DNA from: Aricia agestis
Taxonomy: Eukaryota; Arthropoda; Insecta; Lepidoptera; Lycaenidae
Direction of reading: 5' to 3'
NCBI RefSeq assembly: GCF_905147365.1
Contig: NC_056416.1
Location: 4,732,001 to 4,796,000 of the forward strand
Length of the DNA stretch: 64,000 nt
The notes under the pieces were generated by a model. The model saw only the letters and a program-made list of their open reading frames with translations, ran no database searches and was not told where the DNA came from. The translations under genes were made by a program, and so were the position numbers. Shown here one piece after another: positions 46,955 through 56,501 of this stretch (position 1 is the stretch's first letter; each line of letters starts with the position of its first letter).

Positions 46955-49900
46955 TCAGAATTTGAGAGCCGTTACGAATTTATAGATAAATTGCATACCA
47001 GTAGCGAACGTGTAAATGTTTACTGGTATCATATACCCTGCCAGAAGCTGCACAGGTTTTTGTGACTGCTGTAGAATAATGTATACAGTTTTCATATCAC
47101 TCAGAGAGAAAGCCTCCCAGCCGCAAGCGTAGACAGCCTTTTCGAAAACAATAGACGCATCTATCAACTTCTGACAGAGATAGCAGTACATGAAGAAGAC
47201 AACGAAGCAATAACCAATGAGAGGCGCGAAAGAGATCCAGGCTTCTAACTTGAGGAAAAAGAAGAGACAAATGCAGTAAACGTTGGCCCCAAAATTGAAA
47301 CCGATGGCCATGCTATACATAGACTGTAAGCATTGTATGATATCTAACAAAAGAATGTGACGATTTATTAACGAAGATAACTTCTTTTTCACTTCAACAC
47401 TGCTCATAGATTTTGATGTAGATTCCGTGAGGGCGACCATCTCATCTGATAGCAAATGGTACATGGCAGCAGTGTGAGCAATAAGGAACAACAATACGCT
47501 CTGAAAGGTGATGACAACAGTATTTAGGGTCGCGTCTTGGATGCAGATGATAGCTCGGCAGATGTAAGTATTGATGGTGCTGGTAATGTTGATTCCTGAA
47601 AATTATATAATCACTTTATCTTATGTTTTAGTTAGATTTTGAAATCTCCAGCTGGAGCAATGTATTATTGTATGTAAAGTTTCATTTTAAGCCCTAAAGT
47701 TTATATTTTAGCTATTATTTTTTTAGTTAACTAGGTATTAGTTTGTTAATTTCTACGAATAATGTTAATTTATATCTACAAGGTGCAATTAAACCTTCCG
47801 GCTAAAGTTCGATATATTGATCCTTGTTAAAAATAAAAATACACGTATTCTTAGGGTTCCGTAGTCAACAAGGAACCCTTATAGTTTAGGTCTGTGCGTC
47901 CGTCTGTCTGTCTGTCCGTCTGTCTGACCGCGGTTTTACTCAGAGACTATAGGACCTACAGAGCTGTAATTCGGCATGAAGGCACATATTACTACTATAA
48001 ACTCTTAAAAATATATTTTCTAATGGTACCTCCCCGACACATCAAGCGGGTATGATTTTTTTTTTTCGCGTCCACCTCACCTTGTGGGGTGTCGTTGGAT
48101 AGGTTTTTTTAAAATATTTAGAGATCCATTTGTGAAATATGAAGTTTCAAAGCGGAAAAAATAGTTAGAGTCCAGAGCCCCCCCCCCCCCCCCCCCCCTT
48201 CTACCAGGTAAACGGTAGCTTTTGGAAATGTGAAAATATTCAAGAAAAGAATTAATATGCTGAATTTAAAAGGAAAATTATCACGGCTAAGGGCCAGGCC
48301 ACAACACTGCGTTGCGGCTTCGTATCGCAAAAAGAACATCGCACATAAATGAGATGCGATGTCGCAACGCAAAAATTTTCCTATAGCATAGCCATATTTT
48401 CACGATGCGTTCTGCGGAGACGTAGATTTATACAATGCGACGCCGCAATGCAGTGTTGTGGCCTGGCCGTAAGAAGACTTCATAAAGTTATTGAATAATC
48501 CTCCTCCTCCAGTCGTGTTCCTCATGTCTGAGGGTAGTGACCTCCCCCTTCCATGACCTTCCTTCTAATGGTCTTACGCTAGCTGTTCCTATCCTCGGCC
48601 ACTCGAAGAGCGTCGTAGACGGTGGACTCAAGTGTGGTGCGGATTTGATCGGACCAACGCATGGGACTGCGACTTCGTGGTCTTTTTCCCTCAATCTTGC
48701 CAGTTACCATCAGTTTTTCAAGATTGTCTCCTTTTTTTCTGGCTATGTGTCCGAAATATTCTAGAATGCGTTTGAGGCAGATGGTAGAGAGCCTTGTTTT
48801 TATATTTAGTTGAGCCAGAATGGATGCGTTAGTTCTGAATGCAGTCCATGGGATTCGGAGCATTTTCCTCCAGCACCACATCTCGAAGGCGTCGATACGT
48901 CTGCGGTCTGCAGACTTCAGAGTCCATGTCTCGGATCCATAAAGAAAGATGGAGAATATGAGCGTGTGCACAAGTTTCGTCTTGGTTCTTAGCAAAATAT
49001 TCCTGTCACGCCAGGTTTTATGCATTTGAGACATGGCACTCTTAGCCATCCCAATTCTCCCAATTCTCGAATTGATCGACTATTGAATAATAGTCGATCA
49101 ACAAAAAAAACATTCGTATAAAGGAACTTTTCGAAAGTAGAGTATAAAGGAAAATGTTAAGAAATAGCATCCGAAAGTTACCCTAAAAAACACTACAATA
49201 AATTTAATGGACACTATGCGTCGCCGGCGCGTCCTGTCACGCCAGGTTTTATGCACTTTAGACATGGCACTCTTAGCCATCCCAATTCTCCCAATTCTCG
49301 AATTGATCGACTATTGAATAATAGTCGATCAACAAAAAAAACATTCGTATAAAGGAACTTTTCGAAAGAAGAGTATAAAGGAAAATGTTAAGAAATAGCA
49401 TCCGAAAGTTACCCTAAAAAACACTACAATAAATTTAATGGACACTATGCGTCGCCGGCGCGTCCCGCCCGCGCCCCCCTGGTGTAACCCCCCGTGGCAC
49501 CGCCGCTCTACCGACCGGCGCCAAGTAACCGTTCTGCAACGATTTTATGATATTTTTATCGTTGGGGGAAAGCATTTACGCATCCCCGGGGCCTGGGGAG
49601 GACCACCGAGGTATGTGGGACACCCCGGGGCGGACGTAATATCCGCACCGAAAACCCCAACGGTGTTCCTGCTTCTGAAGGTGAGACTACGGGAAACGCG
49701 TGATACACGACCGCAGGAGGTTTAATTGCAGCCTGTATATATATTTCGTTAGCAAAAAAAGAAAGAAAGAAAAATAATTACCTGGGCAAGGATATTCTGT
49801 GTAAAATGTACTCGTTAGGTCCATTCTTTGAGGCGTCCATATAAAGTGTGTATTGAAATAGTTCATCAAATAATAAATTAGAATGAATATCTTTATTTTC

Positions 49901-50622
49901 TTGATGTAGTTGTGATGTTTTGTTTTTAAAAACTCTGTTTCAGATGTCAATTTGTCTATCTGTTTAATTTTTTCTAGCGTTGAAATTAATTGTGATCTAA
50001 AAATAATTGCATTTACATTTACGTAAGTAATGGGGACAACGGGGGCATGTTACTTGTGACGGTCGAACAAAATAAAAATCAGACTTACCCTTTGATGAAG
50101 AACCACAAACTGGTGTTCATGGTGAAAATAATGATAGAGAAATTGGTGTTGGCCTGGACGATCCCATCCACGTCCTCAGCCAGTTTTATCCGATAAACGA
50201 AATTACTGAAGAAGTATATGTACAAAATAAACGAGAAGTGGATGAACCAGAATATTACTGAAAATTTAACAATAATATAACTTTTCGTAACATTTCAATG
50301 GCACAAGTAATTGGGGCATATACATTATACAAGCGATATAAAATTATTTTAGCTTGCATTATAAATACTCGAAACAAAATATTGAGGAAGCAATTTATGT
50401 GACTTGTGGTTGTAGCAAATGTTGAAATAAATAAAGATAAAGCAGATGAATGGAAGCATGTAAAAAAATAAGCAGATTTTGCTAATGTATACCCGAATGA
50501 TTTCGTTTTAGTATAGGAAACCCCGCTATCCGTGGTATGAGATTCATCCACCAGATTATATTCTCAACTGTTATTTCTGTAAACTTGTGCTTAATTTTCA
50601 AACAAACATTTTTCAATCCCAT
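46955..50622 (-). CDS. Odorant receptor 4 of cluster (7tm_6)
   Basis: Exons 50493-50622, 50089-50257, 49782-49996 and 46955-47595 give 1155 nt (384 residues). The start ATG at 50620-50622 gives MGLKNVCLK, leading into ENIIWWMNLIPRIAGF. Core motifs are PCPG, YLCQKLIDAS, KAVYACGWEAF and terminal MQFIYKFVTALKF. The last exon is closest to receptor 5 (shared GYMIPVNIYTFATGMQFIYK). At the exon 2/3 junction the usual Arg codon is Gly (GG|A), a small difference from the other five. Intron 3 is 2.2 kb and full of repeats: a poly-C run, a TAA MITE, a LINE fragment, a 231-bp tandem duplication and a GC-rich insert. The frame is fully open. Confidence 0.9.
47861..48130 (+). repeat. Dispersed repeat with agggttccgtagtcaacaag start
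   Basis: It begins agggttccgtagtcaac, with a gtccgtctgtctgtctgtcc tract and a cgcgtccacctcaccttgtg motif. This is a well-known type of moth repeat. Non-coding, in intron 3 of receptor 4. Confidence 0.65.
48178..48198. repeat. 21-bp poly-C tract
   Basis: An uninterrupted run of 21 C on the + strand (poly-G in the receptor 4 transcript), unusual in such AT-rich DNA. Confidence 0.9.
48291..48469. mobile_element. GGGCC-ended MITE with TAA duplication
   Basis: Ends GGGCCAGGCCACAACACTGC and an inverted partner ending GGCCTGGCCG are flanked by TAA (48288-48290 and 48470-48472). The inner arms contain gcgttgcg-type sequence. PIF/Harbinger-like, in intron 3 of receptor 4. Confidence 0.82.
48480..49050 (-). 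pseudogene. LINE C-terminal fragment
   Basis: An open frame (48579-49049) encodes the region after the reverse transcriptase of a non-LTR element (FLYGSETWTL, RIDAFEMWCWRKMLRIPW, GHIARKKGDNLEKL, RSRSPMRWSDQI). Catalytic blocks are absent. It is frequent in moth genomes; perhaps RTE-like. It lies in the same orientation as receptor 4. Confidence 0.78.
49001..49462. repeat. 231-bp tandem duplication
   Basis: Units 49001-49231 and 49232-49462 are nearly identical, differing for example at gcatttgag versus gcactttag. Each runs from tcctgtcacgccaggtttta to gcgtcgccggcgcg and carries the hairpin gatcgactattgaataatag / tcgatc. The first unit overlaps the 5' end of the LINE fragment. Confidence 0.9.
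49463..49730. repeat. GC-rich insert of unknown origin in receptor 4 intron 3
   Basis: This stretch is rich in cccgcgccccc- and ccccggggcctgggg-type runs, in sharp contrast to the surrounding AT-rich DNA. The open frame over it has no recognisable protein similarity. It may be the remaining part of the retroelement next to it. Confidence 0.5.
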
Positions 50623-50815
50623 TTTGATGTAACTGTCTTATGTTAAAAAGAGGTAGGGTTTTTTAAATGAAATATTGAGTTTTTAAATTTTTTAAATCTT
50701 AAAACAAATGATATCCACAAAAGTACTCTTTCTAGATAATAAGAAACCATTTGCAGTTTTACCACGTCCAGTAAAAATTAAACTGGTATGGTATAAGTTA
50801 CAGAAGAAGCGAATA

Positions 50816-50908
50816 AAATAAAAATTGCAAAGCGTCATAGAACCAACAATACATAATATTTACAATATTATGTATTGTTGGTTCTATGACGCTTTGCAAT
50901 TTTTATTT
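50816..50908. repeat. 93-bp palindrome with 45-bp arms
   Basis: Arms 50816-50860 and 50864-50908 are perfect inverted repeats around a 3-bp centre. No target duplication or known transposon ends were seen. Confidence 0.92.
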
Positions 50909-51120
50909 ATTGTATAATACTTGCTATTTAACTTTTATGATTAGTTTTAATTATGTTTTTCATTATTTATAAAACATAACTTATCAATCAATAATGAGAG
51001 TAATAAAAAGTAATGACCAGTTATTATTGTAGGTAACGTCTTACCTAAAATAATCACAGCCTATTAATTTACACCGCAATTAGAATTTTTAATTTTGGAA
51101 TAAAGAAAAACTTACAAATT

Positions 51121-51154
51121 ACATGACTTATTTACAGCTGTAAATAAGTCATGT
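51121..51154. repeat. 34-bp perfect palindrome
   Basis: 17-bp halves (left ACATGACTTATTTACAG) have no spacer. The flanks cttacaaatt and aatttgtaag extend the symmetry with a small gap. Confidence 0.92.
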
Positions 51155-51166
51155 ACTTAATTTGTA

Positions 51167-51236
51167 AGGATTTCTTTGATGGCTTTTTCAAAGATGATCA
51201 GCTGATCATCTTTGAAAAAGCCATCAAAGAAATCCT
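51167..51236. repeat. 70-bp perfect palindrome with no spacer
   Basis: The 35-bp halves meet at GATCAG|CTGATC; the left half starts AGGATTTCTTTGATGG. Every base pairs. It is 12 bp from the preceding 34-bp palindrome. Confidence 0.95.
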
Positions 51237-51485
51237 GACGTCGCCTTTTGAAATTCGCACCATACAATCAGTTAATTAATTATAAGCAGTTAATTAAAGT
51301 AATTAACAAGGTCGTTAAAGGTATATTAAAAATTCCAAATCGATTGAAAAAAGTCTGCATAGTATTAAACCTTCAATATCGATTGAAATAAAACATACAG
51401 TGAACTACATTTTCATTTATATTTTTAAGACATCCTCTTTATATTTGTCTGCCTTATAACGATTTACCAAAAAGTGTTGAACCTT

Positions 51486-54400
51486 TCAAACTTTGAGAGT
51501 GGTAACAAATTTGTATATAAACTGCATACCAGTTGCAAATGTGTAAATATTTACTGGTATCATGTATCCAGCTAGCAGCAAGGCCGGTTGCTGAGCTTGC
51601 TTCAAAACAATAAGCAGGGACTTCATGTCATCCAAACCGTAGCTCTCCCAGCCGCAAGAGTACACCGCCCTTTCAAACACTTCAGAAGCATCTATCAGCT
51701 TCTGACAGAGATAGCAATACAGGAAAAATACTAGGAAACAGTACCCGAGAAGAGGACCGAACGTGATCCAAGCTTCGAGGTTGAGGAAAAAGAACATGCA
51801 GATGCAGAATGCGTTGGTTCCAAAGTTAACTCCGATTGGCATGTTGTACAGAGTTCTTAGACATTCAACTATATGGAGTAACAAAGAATGGCGTTTGATC
51901 AAAAGAGACAGTTTCTTCTGCACTGATAGCCGATTGGTAGAGTATTCTACTCTCGATAGAGCCAGCATTTCCTCCGACATTAGATGGTACATAGCAGACG
52001 TGTGGGATATAAGGAACAGTAGAAGACACTGGAAGTTGAGCACCACAGTCGAGATTGTGACGTCTTGAGCAAATATTAGGCCACGGCAGATGTACTTATT
52101 GATGACGGAAGTGATGTTAATACCTTAAACAATATAACGAGTATATTTCTTAAACATCAGATGTACTATCGAGAAGTTGTGGGGGACCTACGTAATTTGG
52201 TCGCGTTATGTCAAACCTGGGCGACAGATCACAATTAACATTGAATTGACATGATCCGACCAAATGACGTGGGTCCATCAAATGTCTATGAATCAAGTTC
52301 CTCGATGGTGCCTTCCTAATTGTAAAAAAAAGAAAAACACAAAAAGTATCATAAAGGCTACTAAAAACAATTTATATCACGTTTGATGTCCAGGATATTA
52401 ATTTAAAAGGCCAGACTCAAAAAACATCCTTGGCTTAATACCAATAAGAAATCAAAGTATTTACCTGGACAAGGGTACGGCGTATAATAAGCACTCGACA
52501 AATCCATTCGCTGAGGCATCCAAACGAAGTATGTGTTTGAGAAGTTCGCTGCATAGTAAACGATGACGAAAATCTTTATCGTCCTCAACATCTTATTATG
52601 TTGTATATTCAATTCTTTGGTCCTTGAAGCTAATTTGTCTACCTCTTTGACTTTTTCTAACGTTGATAACAGCAGTGACCTGTGCACCAATCACTCTTAT
52701 GACAATAGATATAACTATACTATATACTCTGTTCTTATTGTCAATTTTTTTTGATAACAGTTCTACATGAGGTCTGTACCCTTCGATACTTGTTACTTAA
52801 AGTCACGTTATATTTCTAATTCATATTTTGCATTTATTATAGCTTAAGGTATACTCTTTCGATAAAATTTTATTAGAAATATTCCAGCCTAATACACGTT
52901 AAGTCAAGGGCTCAGTAACCTTTAACAACATGTTTTCAACTTTAATAACTAGCTATTTGACCGAGCTTTGCTCGGTATTCAATAAAACACGAATAAAATG
53001 ACATTTTCTAAAAATGGTTCCTAGCTAGATTGATTTATCGCCCCCGAAACCCCCTATATACTAAATTTCATGAAAATCGTTGGAGCCGATTCCGAGATTC
53101 CAATTATATATATATATAGATATATACAAGAATTGCTCGTTTAAAGATATAGGATATTACAAACCTTTTCATCATAAACCACAAACTGCTATTGGTGGTA
53201 AAAATAACAACAGTCAGATTGGTATTAGCTTGTACTATTTCTGCTATATCAGTTGACAGTTTTAGCCGATATATAGAATTACTGAAAAAGTTTATGTAGG
53301 ACATCAGAGTGAAATGGATGGTCCAGAATATCGCTGAAATTGTATAGTGATTTTAATTACTTCATTCTTATGTTTTTAGAGTGTCCGTGGCCTAATATGG
53401 GTAGACCTTTGGTGGAGGTACATGCCTTATGAATGAAACATTTTCTGATCTCAAGTACAATAATACGGACGCTCGTACGGTGAAGGAAAACATCGTGAGG
53501 AAACCCGCGCATAGTTGGTCCCAGACGTATTGACTAGTTCTTTCCTCTGGACTAGGCCGACTATGTTGCGAGAATGTCGTTTGTGCTTGGGCAAACATAC
53601 GGACATGTAAATCTTGTCCCACGCACTACAGTATTTGAGGCGTGATAACTGATAAGTGATAACTTCGCTCTGAAAATCGAATAAGGTAAAAGCACTAATG
53701 GCAGACGCTTTAAGGAAACATAAAACATTTGAATGTTATAAAATATATATTTATGAAAATAGAGGATTGATAACTTCTTCCATGTCGTCAGTAACTCTTA
53801 CAAAATAAAACTATTATAATTATTCTCTGACAAATCAATAAAAAATATATATTATTGGTCTTTTTGTAAACTTAGTCATAACAACTGATAGATGACATCA
53901 CAGAAAACGAAGATCACTAACGGCCGTTCCCAATATTTGATCTATCTCTGGTTTTGCCCTACTAGAGATAGGAATAGCTCACAATTGACATTAGAGACAT
54001 ATATTTTATGTCAATTGTGAGCTATTCCTATCTCTAGTAGGGCAAAACCAGAGATAGATCAAATATTGGGAACGGCCGTAATAGTAGACACCAATATGAA
54101 CTAATAGTTGACATAGAACATTACATTACATTTTACATTTTTCCTAATATTAGGTCTTTATTTGCCGTTTTTTTTTAAGATTTCATTTACTTCATCATAG
54201 TAACTACATGCATATGAAATATTATCCACGTTGTCTCCAGATTCTATCCATTATTCTTCCATGCTGAAGCTGATCTTTCCTCTTATTTTTATTTTTATAT
54301 TTTTTTCCTAGTAAATTTAATTTTCAGTCTTTAGTCGCCATGCTTCTCTTGTCTCTTCTTTTTTCTTCTTTCTTTTCTCAGCTCTCCTTTTACTGCTAAA

Positions 54401-55906
54401 AAACTAAAGCAATCGATTTTTAGACAAGTACAAGGTTTAATATGTCCATTTTTAGGTACAGTAATTCTAATTTGTTAGTTTGTTAATATAGAATTATATT
54501 TTCAGAGAATAGTGTTGATACTTGCAGAAGAATAAACTACAAAATAACTTTAGTATGTATTGCAAAACTAAAAGATGAGATCCATGTCATCTATTAGGTT
54601 TTTTACATTTTCAAAGGACTAATAGTAGACATCCTTTATATTGTTAGGGAAAATGGAAAAAAATCATAAATAAACATTAATTAGTGTATACAACATGACC
54701 CTTAATCCAATGAAATCATTAGTAATTACAAAAATCAAATGAATGTATTCAAAACTTACGTGCAAAATTTCGCCTTCCTTAACCTATTTGTTAAGAAATT
54801 GCCGAGCGCGTGTTGACGTGGTCACATTATTTACGAAAACTGATCCCATTTTAAGATTTAGTTCCCGAAGGCGTCCCAAATATATTTTTTCACATCAACA
54901 GATAGCTTGAGAAGCTTATAATAGTGTTGAGAAAAAATTAGAGTAATTCTTATTTTTATGGTACTTTTGTCGTAAGTGTCATCTATTAGTTCCGAGTCTA
55001 CTATTAGTGCTTTCATTTTATATAAAATAAGTCGGGTTTTCCCTCCTGACGTTATAACTCCAGAACGCACGAACCGATTTCCACGGTTTTGCATTCGTTG
55101 TAAAGGTTTCAGGCTCCGAGAGGTCTATAGAAAAAAAATCTGAAAAAACTTCAAGAGAAAAGCAGGAAAACAGAGAAAATCATTTTATGGCAAAACAACG
55201 ACGTTTGCCGGGACAGCTAGTACTGTATAAATCATCCACAAGTCACAATGGACGAAATGGCCTAGTTTTCTTATGTTTTAGATATTCTGCTACTTACTAA
55301 AAACGTAATGCATGTCGCATTCGTTGGCACGTATCTTTGCTTTTCTGACACTGACCTCCATTACTTGTATAATGGAGGTCAGTGTTTTCTGACAACGGCC
55401 CAGCGATGCGCTTTTTGAAATGCGTATGGCATTTCAAAAAGCGCATCGCTGGGATTTCAATACCTTACTTCGCCGTAGAAAGTGTATGTTCAATGCAATT
55501 TGACTAAGGGCCTGTTTCGCCACTTCCAGATAAAGTGCCGGATAGGTTATGCACAACTTTTTTGACAGAAAGAATATGAATCTGTCAAAAAAGTTTTAGA
55601 TACAGGATAGCCTATCCAGCACTTGATCAGGAAGTGGTGAAACAGGCCCTTAGTGTCCTCGTTAACTGACTTACATGAAGTAGGAGGTTCTGTGTTTGGT
55701 TTTAGATATTTTTATGTAGATATCGAAATTACAAAAACTGTTTTATAGATATTTAAAGCTTTGATTATTTAAATTGTCATACCTGAGTTCCTGTGATTCA
55801 CAACTGAAAATCCGAGCCATTCTGGAGTAAAATTTAACCACCAGATAATATTCTGAACTGTTGGCTTCTTGATTCTTTTCCGTATGTTTTTAAAATACTT
55901 TATCAT
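51486..55906 (-). CDS. Odorant receptor 5 of cluster (7tm_6)
   Basis: Exons 55783-55906, 53165-53333, 52465-52679 and 51486-52123 give 1146 nt (381 residues). The short first exon begins MIKYFKNIRKR and leads to NIIWWLNFTPEWLGF; it lies 2.4 kb from exon 2 and is too short to stand out as an open frame. Core motifs are PCPG, YLCQKLIDAS, RAVYSCGWESY and terminal MQFIYKFVTTLKV. The exon 2 donor is the less usual GTTTGT, and a repeat begins about 12 bp into that intron. The intron 3 acceptor is AAG rather than CAG. Intron 1 carries an M1 MITE, a Helitron-like element and a 36-bp M5 miniature. All exons are open and in phase, so a working receptor is likely. The last exon is closest to receptor 4. 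Confidence 0.88.
52163..52311. mobile_element. Inverted-repeat element family M4, copy 3
   Basis: It starts gtactatcgagaagttg and ends cctcgatggtgcc. The inner blocks match copies 1 and 2 (aatttggtcgcgttatgtca, tgacatgatccgaccaaatg). It lies in intron 3 of receptor 5, about 40 bp from exon 4. Confidence 0.75.
52955..53153. repeat. Dispersed repeat (same family as 38267) next to a splice donor
   Basis: It opens with gaccgagctttgctcggta and ends after alternating TA with gctcgtttaaagatatagga. The end lies about 11 bp from the receptor 5 exon 2 donor (intron start at 53164). Confidence 0.7.
53921..54078. mobile_element. 158-bp MITE family M1, copy 3
   Basis: Nearly perfect palindrome with ends CGGCCGTTCCC, flanked by TAA (53918-53920 and 54079-54081). 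It lies in intron 1 of receptor 5. Confidence 0.88.
54985..55220 (+). mobile_element. Helitron-like element end, intron 1 of receptor 5
   Basis: Sequence such as aagtcgggttttccctcctg and a terminal ccgggacagCTAG followed by T match the Helitron-like copies at 36094. The left boundary is uncertain. Confidence 0.5.
55349..55384. mobile_element. 36-bp miniature element (M5 ends only) with 8-bp target duplication
   Basis: The left 15 bp (CACTGACCTCCATTA) and right 21 bp match the two termini of the 1.43-kb element at 34216, joined directly. Exact 8-bp repeats TTTTCTGA flank it (55341-55348 and 55385-55392). Confidence 0.88.
55399..55453. repeat. 55-bp hairpin
   Basis: Perfect 25-bp arms (left CCCAGCGATGCGC...) around gtatg, starting 14 bp after the 36-bp miniature element. 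Confidence 0.9.
55508..55649. mobile_element. 142-bp palindromic MITE, GGGCC ends
   Basis: Ends GGGCCTGTTTCGCCACTTCC and inverted partner ...gaaacaGGCCC, flanked by TAA on the left and TTA on the right. Internal inverted pair acttttttgacag / ctgtcaaaaaagt. It lies in intron 1 of receptor 5. Confidence 0.78.
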
Positions 55907-56501
55907 TTTTATCGGCCTAATGAAATGGAGGTAAAGTTACCATTATTATTTAAATGTTAAAAGTAGATCACCTATTTCAAATTAGTGTCTTGTAAAATAT
56001 AATACTCACAGTGGATAAACATAAAAGTAGTCAGGAAGAGAAATAATTGTCCAATACTTATTTCTGACTTGATTTCTTTATAATTATTTAATTTAAAATA
56101 TAGTCATTTATATTAAGCCTCCCAAAAATACATACAGTTATTTATTTCTAGTCCAGCAGGCTGTAGTCAATCACAACAAAAAAAATTAACTCGGTAAGTA
56201 TTCTATCACAATACTACAAGTACTTATTACTACTTCACAGGATGTTGCTAATTTGAAATTAATTGCCCAATTTTCAATAATTCTTGAATACACATTTGAG
56301 TAAATAAAATTCGGAATACAGAATGTTTTACAATGTGTACTTATATAAAATTACTAATATTCTAAAGAAAAAGAATAAAACCATAAGTCATAACTATACA
56401 CATACAAACATATATTATAACACATTGCTATCCTTGCAAGCATTCATCATAATGTTATTTAATATTTTTAATATACCCTTTCTTACAGTTTTGATTTACA
56501 T
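55907..56501. other. Spacer between receptors 5 and 6
   Basis: A short AT-rich spacer. It must contain the receptor 5 promoter and the receptor 6 3' end. No transposon or gene is recognised. Confidence 0.65.

Larger units (their letters stand above)
50623..51485. other. Spacer between receptors 4 and 5
   Basis: An AT-rich spacer notable only for three strong palindromes (50816, 51121, 51167). No gene. Confidence 0.65.
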
